A stretch of DNA of 64,000 nt, taken from NCBI GenBank assembly GCA_963675365.2, contig CAXXVA010000001.1:434001-498000 (forward strand), in the 5' to 3' direction. Positions within the stretch are counted from its first letter, which is position 1, and every line of letters starts with the position of its first letter. The stretch is from CAXXOK01 sp963675365. GTDB lineage: Bacteria; Bacillota; Clostridia; Christensenellales; Aristaeellaceae. Below the pieces are notes generated by a model that was not told where the DNA came from, searched no databases, and was given only the letters and a program-made list of their open reading frames with translations. Made by a program: the position numbers and the translations under genes. Shown here piece after piece: positions 8,020-16,620 of this stretch.

Positions 8020-9159
8020 ATGAGACGAAACCAATGGATGGCGACCATGCTGCGGCTTTTGATCACAGCGGTCGGCGCGGGCATTGGCGCCGTGATCGCC
8101 GCCGGGGTCAGGCCGTTCATGGAACGGGCGTATCCGCACGTATTTTCCGGGCAGGAGAGTGTCATCGTCCTCTACGTCATCCTCTGCTTTTTCTTCGGAC
8201 TTATCTTTTTTGCCTTCTCCCACGGAATCATGCTGCGCGTGATGCGGATCTCCGGCATTATCGAGCGGAACTGGACGAGCATGCCCACGCGCCAGATTTT
8301 CCTGTCCGCGATGGGGCTGATTATCGGCCTGAGCATCGCGGCGCTTTTACATCTGCTGATCCAGTCCGCAGGTTCCAGCCTGCTGAGCATTTCCATTTCC
8401 GCGATCATCTATGTGGTGCTTGGCACCATGGGCATGCGCATCGGCTACCAGCGCTATACCGAGAAGCCTGTGCGCAGGGGCGCTACGCAGCTTGACGCGC
8501 TCAACATCATTCTGGACGATTCCCAGCCTCAGGACGACGCAAAGCCGTCCGGCACCCCCGCCAAGGTATTGGATACTTCGGTGCTCATCGACGGGCGCAT
8601 TCTGGATATCGCGGCCACCGGTTTTCTGGAAGGAGATCTGGTGATTGCCGAATTCGTGCTGGACGAACTCCGCCACATCGCCGACAGCGCCGATACCCTG
8701 AAACGCACGCGCGGACGGCGCGGGCTGGATATCGTCAAGCAATTGCAGACAAAGCTCGGCGACCGCGTGGTGATCCGGGAGCGCAATGGCAGGGATCAAA
8801 GCGAAGTGGACGTACAGCTTTTAAAGCTCTGCCAGGCTCTGGGCGGCGTAGTGGTGACCAACGACTATAACCTCAACAAAGTCGCGCGCATTTCGGGCGT
8901 CAAGGCGCTCAACATCAACGATCTTGCCAACGCCCTCAAGCCGATGCTCGCGTCGGGCGAGGAGATTACCGTGGAAATCGTCCGCGAAGGCAAAGAAGCC
9001 GGACAGGGCGTTGCCTACCTGGACGACGGCACAATGATCGTCGTCGATCAGGCGCGGCAGCTGGTCGGCCAGAAGGCCGAGATCGTAGTCTCCACGGTGC
9101 TGCAAACCAGCGCCGGGCGCATGATTTTCGCGGGACTGAAAAACGGAAAGGACGACTAA
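8020..9159 (+). CDS. PIN-TRAM domain membrane protein (YacL family)
   Basis: The 379-residue protein has four N-terminal membrane helices (about residues 8-145), a PIN domain with the expected acidic residues (VLDTSVLIDGR, VLDELRHIAD, SEVDVQL, VTNDYNL), and a C-terminal TRAM domain (residues about 315-375). PIN domains are Mg2+-dependent RNases and TRAM binds RNA, so a membrane-tethered ribonuclease is likely; the family is widespread in Bacillota and often sits next to radA, as here. AAAGGAAGGGAAGCG precedes the ATG. The gap to radA is only 22 nt, so the genes are probably cotranscribed. Confidence 0.85.
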   Translation: MRRNQWMATMLRLLITAVGAGIGAVIAAGVRPFMERAYPHVFSGQESVIVLYVILCFFFGLIFFAFSHGIMLRVMRISGIIERNWTSMPTRQIFLSAMGLIIGLSIAALLHLLIQSAGSSLLSISISAIIYVVLGTMGMRIGYQRYTEKPVRRGATQLDALNIILDDSQPQDDAKPSGTPAKVLDTSVLIDGRILDIAATGFLEGDLVIAEFVLDELRHIADSADTLKRTRGRRGLDIVKQLQTKLGDRVVIRERNGRDQSEVDVQLLKLCQALGGVVVTNDYNLNKVARISGVKALNINDLANALKPMLASGEEITVEIVREGKEAGQGVAYLDDGTMIVVDQARQLVGQKAEIVVSTVLQTSAGRMIFAGLKNGKDD

Positions 9160-9162
9160 AGC

Positions 9163-10194
9163 TTGAACCTCTTCCAAAGCGACTACCAGGAGGGCGCCGA
9201 CGGCAAGGTGCTGGAGGCTCTCCGGGCGACCAATGCCATGCAGACGCCGGGTTACGGCGACGACGCGCTGACGGCGGACGTGAAAGCGCAGATCCGTTCT
9301 CTGTGCAAAGCGCCGCAGGCAGACGTGCATTTCTTCGTGGGCGGCACGCAGGCAAACCTCACCGTCATCGCCGCGGCGCTGCGGCCTTTCGAGGGCGTGA
9401 TCAGCTCCGATCTCGGGCACATCAACACGCACGAGACCGGCGCGGTGGAGGCCACCGGTCACAAGGTGCTCACCCTTCAAAACGAGCGGGGCAAAATCAC
9501 GGCCGCGCAGATCCAAGCAGCCTTTGACGCGCACATAAACGACGTGACCCACGAGCATATCGTACGCCCCGCGATGGTGTACCTAAGCCATCCCACGGAG
9601 CTTGGCACCCTGTATACCCGCAGGGAACTGGACGCGATCCGTGCGGCAACGCAAAGCTGCGGGCTGAAGCTGTTCATCGACGGCGCAAGGCTTGCCTACG
9701 GCCTGGCCGCGGAACCGGACGTGGATCTCCCCTATTTGGCAAGCGTCTGCGACGCCTTTACCATCGGCGGCACCAAATGCGGCGCGCTGTTTGGGGAAGC
9801 GGTGGTGCTCAAAAACGCATCCGACTGGCCGCACTTCCGCTACCACATCAAGCAGCGCGGCGCGCTGTTGGCCAAGGGACGGTTACTGGCCGTACAGTTT
9901 CAGGCCCTGCTGCAAGACGGCTACTATGAAACGCTTGGCAAACAGGCCAACGCCAAGGCGCAGCGGATCAAGCAGGCGCTACTGACCAAAGGATATTCGA
10001 TGCTTGCCGACACCCGGGCCAACCAGATCTTCCCCGTCCTGCCAAACGACGCGCTGAGCACCCTTCAAAAGGATTTCGCATTCGCGTTTTGGGAGGCTGT
10101 GGATTCCGCGCATACGGCCGTGAGAATCTGCGTCGGCGTCACCACGCCGGACGAGAATGTCGCGGCACTCATCAGCGCTTTGGAAGCCTTATGA
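9163..10194 (+). CDS. ltaA: Low-specificity threonine aldolase
   Basis: PLP enzyme cleaving threonine or allo-threonine to glycine and acetaldehyde. The sequence has the family start (FQSDYQEGADGKVLEAL), FFVGGTQANLTVI, HINTHETGAVEATGHK, FIDGARLAYGL, and the PLP lysine in FTIGGTKCGALFGEA. 343 residues, normal. The start is TTG at 9163, three nt after the previous stop, with AAAGGACG upstream, implying translation in the same operon as the PIN-TRAM gene. The GGTKCG context is that of threonine aldolase rather than other beta-eliminating lyases. Confidence 0.9.
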   Translation: MNLFQSDYQEGADGKVLEALRATNAMQTPGYGDDALTADVKAQIRSLCKAPQADVHFFVGGTQANLTVIAAALRPFEGVISSDLGHINTHETGAVEATGHKVLTLQNERGKITAAQIQAAFDAHINDVTHEHIVRPAMVYLSHPTELGTLYTRRELDAIRAATQSCGLKLFIDGARLAYGLAAEPDVDLPYLASVCDAFTIGGTKCGALFGEAVVLKNASDWPHFRYHIKQRGALLAKGRLLAVQFQALLQDGYYETLGKQANAKAQRIKQALLTKGYSMLADTRANQIFPVLPNDALSTLQKDFAFAFWEAVDSAHTAVRICVGVTTPDENVAALISALEAL

Positions 10195-10278
10195 CGCCTT
10201 GCAAATCCGCTTTTTGCGAAAAAGCACGGAAACCCGCATTTTTTTCGCGGAAAATTGTGATATTGTTTAAATTATTCC

Positions 10279-10307
10279 TTGACAATGTAATAATTTTGTA
10301 ATATTAT
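10279..10307 (+). promoter_or_regulatory. Strong sigma-A promoter
   Basis: Consensus TTGACA, a 17-nt spacer and TATTAT in AT-rich DNA, serving the large secreted SH3/peptidoglycan-binding gene after a 75-nt leader. Confidence 0.85.
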
Positions 10308-10384
10308 CAGGCTGAGAATTTATCTGCCATATTATATATACAAAATAGAGTACTGAAATAATTCGGAAACGGGGAGACACCAGC

Positions 10385-12985
10385 ATGAAAACAATGATGC
10401 GCAGCGGCAAAACTATTCGCAGAAGCGTTTCGCTTTTGCTGATGATGAGCTTGTTGATCGCCCTCCTGCCCATGACGGCAGCCGTCGCCGTAACGACGCC
10501 CGGCGCGTACGGCACGGTCACGGTAACGGCCAAGAACGTCGTCATCCGCAATAGCCCCGCCGGTTCGAGAACCGGGTATTTCGCCCAGCCGGGCGAGTAT
10601 CCCATGATCGGCCCGTCCGTTGAGCTCAACGGCGTCACCTGGTACAACCTGCAAACGGACAGGGCGTCCGGTTACGTGCACGGCGATTACGCCAATGGCA
10701 ATTACGGCGGCGCGGGCATGCCGTCCACCGATAAAAAATACGTCAAGCTGACCGCCGCCACAACGCTTTATAAAGGCGACGACGCCGCGAACCCGGTTTT
10801 AAGCGGCGGCAACCGCATTGAAGTCGTGATCGGTACGGGCAACCTGCTGCAGCTGGTCACCGGCACTCCCTATTCCGCAACCTACGGCGGTACGACGAGC
10901 CAGTACATCAACGTATATAACATCAACGACGATTCAGAAACCGTATACCATACGCTGTATGACACAGCGTTCCAAAACGGCCTCCTGTCGACGGACGGAC
11001 TCAACGCCTATATTGCCGACGTAACCTGGCAGACGACCGCCACCGCCAGCATGCAGCGTGAACTTAACGTCCATGGCGACTTTATGTCGCACGCGATTCA
11101 GGCCGCGCTGGAAATTCTGGGTTATTACGAAGACGACGTGGACGGTAACTACGGCCCCAACACCTATAACGCCATTGAGGAATTCCAGGACAATAACGCG
11201 CTGTCCGTGACCGGCGTCTCCAACACCTTTACAATCGATAAACTCTTCCCGCAGGCTACGGATCAACTGGAATATCTGCGGTCCAACCCGGGCCTGGTGC
11301 TTGATTCCGACACCACCGACGACGGAACCGTCATCGGCGACAACATGATCAAGACCACGGTCGATAAGCTGCGCATCCGCAAATCCTACTCCACCAGTTC
11401 CGCCTATCTGGGCATGATCTCGCTTGCCGGAACGATTCTGGAATACACCAACACGCAGCTCAACGGCAGCGTGACCTGGTATTACATCAAGTATCAGGGC
11501 ACCTACGGCTGGGTGATGGGTACTTATGTAACAGCCGCGTCCTCCTCGTCGGGCGGTACAACCACCACGATTACCGATTACGGTACCGTGACCATCACGA
11601 AAAAGTGGACGCACATCCGCACATCTCCCGCGGGCGCGCAGTCCGGCTATCATCTTAACATCGGCGACGTCGCTACGATGATCGGCCCCTCCAGCGAGGC
11701 TGGCGGCTACGTATGGTATAACATCCGTTCGGCAAGCGGCCGCACCGGCTGGGTGCGCGGCGACTGCGCGACCGCCGATTTCGGCAGCGCGGGCATGCCC
11801 GACACTGAGAAGAGCTACGTGCAGCTCGCCAAGGATACGACCCTCTATCTGGGCACAAGTCCTTCCACGCCCGGCACGCCGGTTGTCGTTGCCGAGGATA
11901 CGGTGCTGCAGCTGACCGGATCCTCCTACAGCTATTCCGGCACGACCTATATCGATCTGTATTACGACAACGAAGTGCACTATACCGTTTACGACGCCGA
12001 TCTGATCAGCGGATTGCTGACGACCGACGATCTGAATAAATACATTATCAACACCATTTGGCCCGCCGGCCTTCCGTCCGGCGAACAGGCCGGTCAAACC
12101 CTCGGCGGCTCCACGACGCTGCGTACCAGCGACGTTTACGTGCACGCCATCCAGGCCGCGCTGTACGAGCTGGGTCTGTACACCGATGACGTGGACGGCA
12201 TCTTCGGCTCGAATACGACGACCGCCGTGAAAGCCTACCAGAACAACTACGGTAAAACGGTCTCCGGTGTGATTGACTCCGCCGAAAGCTTAGACCTGTT
12301 TGCCGCCGGCATGGCCGCATTGGAAGCCAAGCGCACCGGTACCGGCGACTCGACCACGGTTGGAGACTTCGGCACGGTGACTACCGTCAAGAGAGGCTCA
12401 TGGGCCGAGATCGACGGCGGATCCACCTCCCTGTTCCCCAAGAGCAGCATGGCGACGGTTATGGCCGTAGACGATTCCCAGCACAGGGTGTTCCGCGTCT
12501 GGCGCTGGTCGGGTGCCAACCACGCCGACATCGTCACCTACGATAAAAACGATACCGCGGTACTCAGCGCCATCCTGGGCGTAACCTACAATCCCGATCC
12601 GCCAAGCTCCGCGGAGCTTGCCCTGATTAAAGCCTCCGGCAATCAGGATACGCCGGACTACACATGGCCCGCGTGGCGCTGGGACAGCGATTATAAAACA
12701 GCAGGCAACGTTTATAAGATCCCGGTGTGGGTCAACCTGAACGGCACTGTGTACTGTGCAAGCATCTACATTATCCCCCACGGCTACACTGGTACATCCA
12801 GCTTCTCCAAAGCCACCCGCGGCGGAACGTACTACTACAAGCTCAACAACATGTACGGCATGATGTGCATGCATTTCTACGGCAGCACAACGCACAGCAC
12901 GGGCGTTGTGGATTCCAAGCACAAGTCTAACATCGAGCACGCGTACAGCGAAGCCTCTTCACAGTTCCCCGGCAAAGTGCAATAA
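10385..12985 (+). CDS. Secreted SH3 / peptidoglycan-binding repeat protein
   Basis: An 866-residue exported protein with a long basic signal peptide (to about residue 38). Two similar modules follow: an SH3b-like part (YGTVTVTAKNVVIRNSPAG and, later, YGTVTITKKWTHIRTSPAG) and a PG_binding_1 part (HAIQAALEILGYYEDDVDGNYG and HAIQAALYELGLYTDDVDGIFG), with a further SH3_3 domain between them (about residues 320-385). The last 200 residues form another domain ending in MCMHFYGSTTHS...DSKHK, with regularly placed His and Ser; I recall similar C-termini in Clostridia cell-wall proteins of unknown activity. It has its own strong promoter and a perfect 17-bp terminator stem, so it is a well-expressed single gene. 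It likely binds the cell wall. Confidence 0.8.
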   Translation: MKTMMRSGKTIRRSVSLLLMMSLLIALLPMTAAVAVTTPGAYGTVTVTAKNVVIRNSPAGSRTGYFAQPGEYPMIGPSVELNGVTWYNLQTDRASGYVHGDYANGNYGGAGMPSTDKKYVKLTAATTLYKGDDAANPVLSGGNRIEVVIGTGNLLQLVTGTPYSATYGGTTSQYINVYNINDDSETVYHTLYDTAFQNGLLSTDGLNAYIADVTWQTTATASMQRELNVHGDFMSHAIQAALEILGYYEDDVDGNYGPNTYNAIEEFQDNNALSVTGVSNTFTIDKLFPQATDQLEYLRSNPGLVLDSDTTDDGTVIGDNMIKTTVDKLRIRKSYSTSSAYLGMISLAGTILEYTNTQLNGSVTWYYIKYQGTYGWVMGTYVTAASSSSGGTTTTITDYGTVTITKKWTHIRTSPAGAQSGYHLNIGDVATMIGPSSEAGGYVWYNIRSASGRTGWVRGDCATADFGSAGMPDTEKSYVQLAKDTTLYLGTSPSTPGTPVVVAEDTVLQLTGSSYSYSGTTYIDLYYDNEVHYTVYDADLISGLLTTDDLNKYIINTIWPAGLPSGEQAGQTLGGSTTLRTSDVYVHAIQAALYELGLYTDDVDGIFGSNTTTAVKAYQNNYGKTVSGVIDSAESLDLFAAGMAALEAKRTGTGDSTTVGDFGTVTTVKRGSWAEIDGGSTSLFPKSSMATVMAVDDSQHRVFRVWRWSGANHADIVTYDKNDTAVLSAILGVTYNPDPPSSAELALIKASGNQDTPDYTWPAWRWDSDYKTAGNVYKIPVWVNLNGTVYCASIYIIPHGYTGTSSFSKATRGGTYYYKLNNMYGMMCMHFYGSTTHSTGVVDSKHKSNIEHAYSEASSQFPGKVQ

Positions 12986-13000
12986 GAACAACGAAACCCT

Positions 13001-13039
13001 TACAAAGGCCCGCATCGCCAAACGATGCGGGCCTTTGTA
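13001..13039 (+). terminator. Intrinsic terminator after the SH3 repeat gene
   Basis: A perfect 17-bp stem (13001-13017 with 13023-13039) with a 5-nt loop. The T-run after it is weak (tatttg), but the stem is very stable. Confidence 0.8.
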
Positions 13040-13056
13040 ATATTTGTGTAAACTCA

Positions 13057-13112
13057 TTGACAAGCGGGTGTCCGCATTTTATACTCATATCTATACATCT
13101 AGATATTTAGAT
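13057..13112 (+). promoter_or_regulatory. acr3-arsC promoter with candidate operator
   Basis: TTGACA (13057-13062), a 17-nt spacer and TATACT (13080-13085). An AT-rich inverted repeat, ATCTA-GATATT-TAGAT at 13097-13112, covers the expected transcription start region, where ArsR-type repressors commonly bind. No arsR gene is adjacent, so the regulator would act in trans. Confidence 0.65.
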
Positions 13113-13164
13113 ATCTACTGTATCGCCGCAACCCCATGCAACGTCAAACTAAAGGAGACGCCCT

Positions 13165-14211
13165 ATGCAGCCAAACGAAAAACCGGCCATTAGCTTCTTT
13201 GAAAAATACCTGTCCATTTGGGTCCTGTTATGTATGGCCGGCGGCGTACTGATCGGCAAGTTTCTGCCGGAGGTCCCCGCCGCATTGGCAAGACTTGAGT
13301 ACGCGCACGTTTCCATCCCCATCGCGGTGCTGATCTGGCTGATGATCTACCCGATGATGCTGAAGGTGGATTTCCAGAGCATCAAAAACGTCGGCAAGAA
13401 TCCCAAGGGGCTGTTCGTCACCTGGTCGGTGAACTGGCTGGTCAAGCCCTTTACGATGTTTTTCATCGCGTGGGTATTTTTCTTTTTCGTCTTCAAATCA
13501 TGGATTCCCCCGGAACTCGCCAAATCTTATCTGGCGGGCGCCGTACTGCTTGGCGCGGCGCCGTGCACGGCAATGGTTTTTGTGTGGAGCCACCTGACCA
13601 AAGGCGATCCGGCCTATACCGTGGTACAGGTCGCCACCAACGACCTGATTATCCTGCTTTTGTTCACGCCGATCGTTGCGCTGCTGCTGGGAATCGGCGG
13701 CATCGTCATCCCCTGGGACACGCTGCTGCTATCCGTCGGCTTGTTTGTGGTCATCCCGCTTGCCGGCGGCATGCTTTCACGCCGGGCTATCGTGAAAAAG
13801 CGCGGTCTTGCCTACCTGAGCGGGACTGTTCTGCCGAAGTTTTCCAGCGTGACGATCATCGGGCTGCTGCTAACGCTCCTGATTATCTTCTCGTTCCAGG
13901 GCGACGTGATATTGCAAAACCCCCTGCATATTTTGCTGATCGCGATCCCGCTTACGCTGCAAACCGTGGCGATCTTCTTCATCGCGTACCTGACTTCCAG
14001 GGTCCTGAAGCTCCCCCACTGCATCGCGGCCCCGGCCGGTATGATCGGCGCCAGTAATTTCTTCGAGCTCGCCGTCGCCGTGAGCATTTCGCTGTTTGGC
14101 GCGTCCTCCCCCGCGACGCTTGCGACGATCGTCGGCGTATTGGTGGAAGTCCCCGTGATGCTGATGCTTGTGCGCATCGCCAACCGGACGAAGGGATGGT
14201 TCCGGGCATGA
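13165..14211 (+). CDS. acr3: Arsenite efflux permease Acr3
   Basis: Membrane carrier that exports arsenite, in the BART superfamily. The 348-residue protein has about ten hydrophobic helices and the conserved metalloid-binding cysteine in AAPCTAMVFVWS, followed by QVATNDLIIL and, near the C-terminus, GASNFFELAVAV, all typical of Acr3. AAAGGAG precedes the ATG. It overlaps arsC by four nt (ATGA), so the two are translationally coupled, giving a reduction-and-export pair. Confidence 0.93.
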   Translation: MQPNEKPAISFFEKYLSIWVLLCMAGGVLIGKFLPEVPAALARLEYAHVSIPIAVLIWLMIYPMMLKVDFQSIKNVGKNPKGLFVTWSVNWLVKPFTMFFIAWVFFFFVFKSWIPPELAKSYLAGAVLLGAAPCTAMVFVWSHLTKGDPAYTVVQVATNDLIILLLFTPIVALLLGIGGIVIPWDTLLLSVGLFVVIPLAGGMLSRRAIVKKRGLAYLSGTVLPKFSSVTIIGLLLTLLIIFSFQGDVILQNPLHILLIAIPLTLQTVAIFFIAYLTSRVLKLPHCIAAPAGMIGASNFFELAVAVSISLFGASSPATLATIVGVLVEVPVMLMLVRIANRTKGWFRA

Positions 14212-14606
14212 TCAAAGTCGCCTTTATCTGCGTGCACAACTCCTGCCGCAGCCAGATCGCCGAAGCGCTTGGCAAGCGCTATGGAAAAGACCGGTTTGAA
14301 AGCTATTCCGCGGGTACGGAAGTCAAGGACCGCATCAACCCGGACGCCGTGCGCATCATGAAAGAGCGCTTCGGCATCGACATGGAAACCACGCAGCGTC
14401 CCAAGCTCTTACAGGATATCCCTCCGGTAGACATCGTGATCACGATGGGCTGCAACGTACAGTGCCCCGCCCTGCCAAGCAAGCACCGGGAGGACTGGGG
14501 CCTCGACGACCCGACCGGGCAGGGCGACGCGGCGTTTCACCGCGTGATCGACGTGATTGAGCAAAAAATAAAGACCCTCGCGGAAACCTGCGAGGATCTG
14601 GTATAA
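14208..14606 (+). CDS. arsC: Arsenate reductase, low-molecular-weight phosphatase type
   Basis: Reduces arsenate to arsenite for export by Acr3. The fold is that of low-molecular-weight tyrosine phosphatases, with the CX5R loop CVHNSCR at residues 8-14. Cys82 and Cys86 in MGCNVQCP match the redox-relay cysteines of thioredoxin-linked ArsC, and the catalytic Asp lies in LDDPTGQGD. 132 residues. The start is the ATG overlapping the acr3 stop; an in-frame ATG 12 nt earlier is less likely. Confidence 0.93.
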   Translation: MIKVAFICVHNSCRSQIAEALGKRYGKDRFESYSAGTEVKDRINPDAVRIMKERFGIDMETTQRPKLLQDIPPVDIVITMGCNVQCPALPSKHREDWGLDDPTGQGDAAFHRVIDVIEQKIKTLAETCEDLV

Positions 14607-14614
14607 GGCCCGTA

Positions 14615-15184
14615 TTACAATTCGAAACGATCCAAAACCTTCTTGGCTATGCGCACCCGCGACATGCGGCTGTCCATCGCCTCTTTTTCGATCACGCGGT
14701 GGGCCTCCTCCTCGGTAATGCGCATATGCTCGATCAACAGGCACTTGGCGCGGTCGATCACCTTGAGCTCCTCATAGCGCGTTTGCAGGCGCGCGGTCTG
14801 CTCCTTGTACATCAAAAGCCGGTTGCGGCAGGCCATGCCCACCTTGACGATCTGTTCAAACAGCAGAAGGTTGACGGGCTTGGTCACGATCAGCGCTCCG
14901 GCTTCGATCGCCGTATCGGCGACCAGCGGCGCCATCTCGGTCTTCACCAGCAGTATGACCGCCGCGGTGGTGTTACGGGCAAGGTCCACGGCAAGGTCCA
15001 GGCCGGATTCGTCCTGCAGGGGCATATTGATCAAAGCAAGCGAGAAGTTATCCCCGCTTGCCTTCCGGCGCGCCTGCGCAGCGCCCGCTACGGTCACGAT
15101 CTCGCCGACGCAAACAGCGCCGAGCCATTCCCTCAGCTTTTCCTGCCCCTTTGCAGCTACCAGTAAATTACGCCCCTGCGTCAA
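14615..15184 (-). CDS. ANTAR-domain regulator with pseudo-receiver
   Basis: A 189-residue protein with an N-terminal receiver-like domain (about 1-120) and a C-terminal ANTAR domain (about 130-188: RYEELKVIDRAKCLLIEH...EEEAHRVIEKEAMD) that in studied proteins binds paired RNA hairpins and prevents transcription termination. In the receiver the phospho-acceptor Asp position is Leu51 (LALINMP), although the later TKP lysine remains, so it is probably not phosphorylated and may sense a ligand or partner. It lies directly downstream of the glutamine synthetase-like gene on the same strand. glnA-ANTAR pairs are known in Clostridia and suggest control of nitrogen genes. Confidence 0.85.
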   Translation of the reverse strand: MTQGRNLLVAAKGQEKLREWLGAVCVGEIVTVAGAAQARRKASGDNFSLALINMPLQDESGLDLAVDLARNTTAAVILLVKTEMAPLVADTAIEAGALIVTKPVNLLLFEQIVKVGMACRNRLLMYKEQTARLQTRYEELKVIDRAKCLLIEHMRITEEEAHRVIEKEAMDSRMSRVRIAKKVLDRFEL

Positions 15185-15239
15185 CGTCGTGCTCTCCTAT
15201 TCGGTGAGGGTAGGGAAGGGTTCAAAAACCAATGCGTCA

Positions 15240-15273
15240 CCGGACGAGGTCGTTGTAAGTAAAAACCGTCCGG
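15240..15273 (-). promoter_or_regulatory. Intercistronic hairpin between GS-like gene and ANTAR gene
   Basis: A perfect 7-bp stem (CCGGACG / CGTCCGG) with a 20-nt loop in the 117-nt gap. It has a weak T-run further on. It may be an attenuator or an ANTAR RNA target; I could not identify the paired six-nt-loop hairpins with certainty. Confidence 0.4.
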
Positions 15274-15301
15274 CAGCGTAGGGAGATTGTGGAGCGGGTT
15301 C

Positions 15302-16582
15302 TTAAAAACAGCCAAATTGTTCTTCAAACAGTTTATTCTTATCCTGCTGGTCTTTTCGCACCATATCCCGGGCATTGTTCAGGAATGCCGATACGACGCT
15401 TTCGGGCAGCGAGCGCTTGATGAATTCGCTGCTGCTTGCGGCCTCGATCGCCTCGCCGAGCGTTTCGGGAAGCGCCGGCGCTTGATCCCAGCCGCTTTGC
15501 ACGGCGTCCGGCAGTGCCTCGTCGTGTTCGATGCCTTCCAGCGCCGCGAAAATGAGCAGCGCGTAGGCCAGGTATGCGTTAGACAGGCTGTCGGCGGATG
15601 CGATTTGCATCTTGGCGAAACGGTGCTGCGGCAGCGGCACCCGGACGGCGTTCTTTTGGCGCTGATGCGACCAGCAAACGCGGTTGGGCGTCTCGCCGTC
15701 GGTCAGGCGGTCGTAGCTGTTGGGTACGGGATTTAAAAACAGGGTCATCTCCGGCAGCCGGTTCAAAACGCCCGCCATCGCTGCTTTCGCCTCGGGCGGA
15801 AGCTGTTCGCTGTCCATGCGGAACAGATTTTTACGGTCCTTGAACAGCGCGAAGTTCACCTTGAAGGCGTTGCCGTACTCGCCGGGCAGCGGTTTTGGCA
15901 TAAACGACGCCGCCAGTCCGTAGCGCGCGGCGATGGTGCGCACGGCGTTGTGGAACGCCACCAGATGGTCGGCGCCGGTCACGGGCTCGGCGCGGTGGAA
16001 ATCAATCTCGTTCTGCCCGGGTCCGCGCTCGTGATGGCTGAGCTCGGGCCGGATGTTCATGGACAAAAGCGTCAGGCAGATTTCCCGGCGCACGTCCTCT
16101 CCACGATCCAGCGGGGCGACGTCCAGGTAGCTTCCCCTGTCCTGCGGGTTTTTGGTAATGCAACCCTGTTCGTCGGCCTCGAAGAGGTAAAACTCGCACT
16201 CCGCGCCAAGCCGGATGGAAAACCCCCGTTTGGCGGCCAGCGCTTCGGCCTTTCGCAAGATGCCGCGCGTATCGCTTTCATACGGCTTGCCGTCGGCGGT
16301 GATTACATCGCAGATCAGGCGGCACACGCGCCCCGCCTGCGGCCGCCACGGGAGGATGCACAGGGTGTCCGGATCGGGCCGCAGCAGAAGGCTGCCCTTC
16401 TGCGGAGACGAAAATCCTTCCACCGCGGCGGCCTCAAACGGGATACCCTGCTCGAAAGCCTCCTCCAGCAGATCCGGCTGGATGGCGATATTTTTCAATT
16501 TCCCGAATAAATCGGGAAACGCCAAGCGTACAAACTTGACGTCGTTTTCTTCCAAAAAGTCCATTACTTCCTGCGCAAGCAT
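15302..16582 (-). CDS. Glutamine synthetase-like protein with altered active site
   Basis: A 426-residue member of the GSI family, clearly related to Clostridia glutamine synthetases that are paired with ANTAR regulators (LAFPDLFGKLKNIAI, GAECEFYLFE, HHERGPGQNEIDF, MPKPLPGEYGN, FLNPVPNSYDRL). The metal-binding glutamates at 128, 130, 185 and 192 are kept. However the NGxHxN-type segment is NAFKVN, with Lys241 in the place of the ATP-site histidine; the NRS segment is RQK; and the ME-x-RSPDP segment is MQIASADS, with Gln326 and Ala328 replacing the metal-binding Glu and the substrate-binding Arg. Catalysis of normal glutamine synthesis is therefore doubtful. It may be regulatory or use another substrate. 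The reading frame is intact. Confidence 0.8.
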   Translation of the reverse strand: MLAQEVMDFLEENDVKFVRLAFPDLFGKLKNIAIQPDLLEEAFEQGIPFEAAAVEGFSSPQKGSLLLRPDPDTLCILPWRPQAGRVCRLICDVITADGKPYESDTRGILRKAEALAAKRGFSIRLGAECEFYLFEADEQGCITKNPQDRGSYLDVAPLDRGEDVRREICLTLLSMNIRPELSHHERGPGQNEIDFHRAEPVTGADHLVAFHNAVRTIAARYGLAASFMPKPLPGEYGNAFKVNFALFKDRKNLFRMDSEQLPPEAKAAMAGVLNRLPEMTLFLNPVPNSYDRLTDGETPNRVCWSHQRQKNAVRVPLPQHRFAKMQIASADSLSNAYLAYALLIFAALEGIEHDEALPDAVQSGWDQAPALPETLGEAIEAASSSEFIKRSLPESVVSAFLNNARDMVRKDQQDKNKLFEEQFGCF

Positions 16583-16620
16583 TGGATTCCTCCCGCATGT
16601 CGTTTCGATAATTTGTTCCC

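Noticed and set aside
10934..12145. Long minus-strand ORF (403 codons) opposite the SH3 repeat gene
   Set aside because: It lies wholly antisense to a gene with a clear signal peptide, domains, promoter and terminator. Its His/Gly/Val-rich translation has no domain and is typical of antisense frames in GC-rich DNA.
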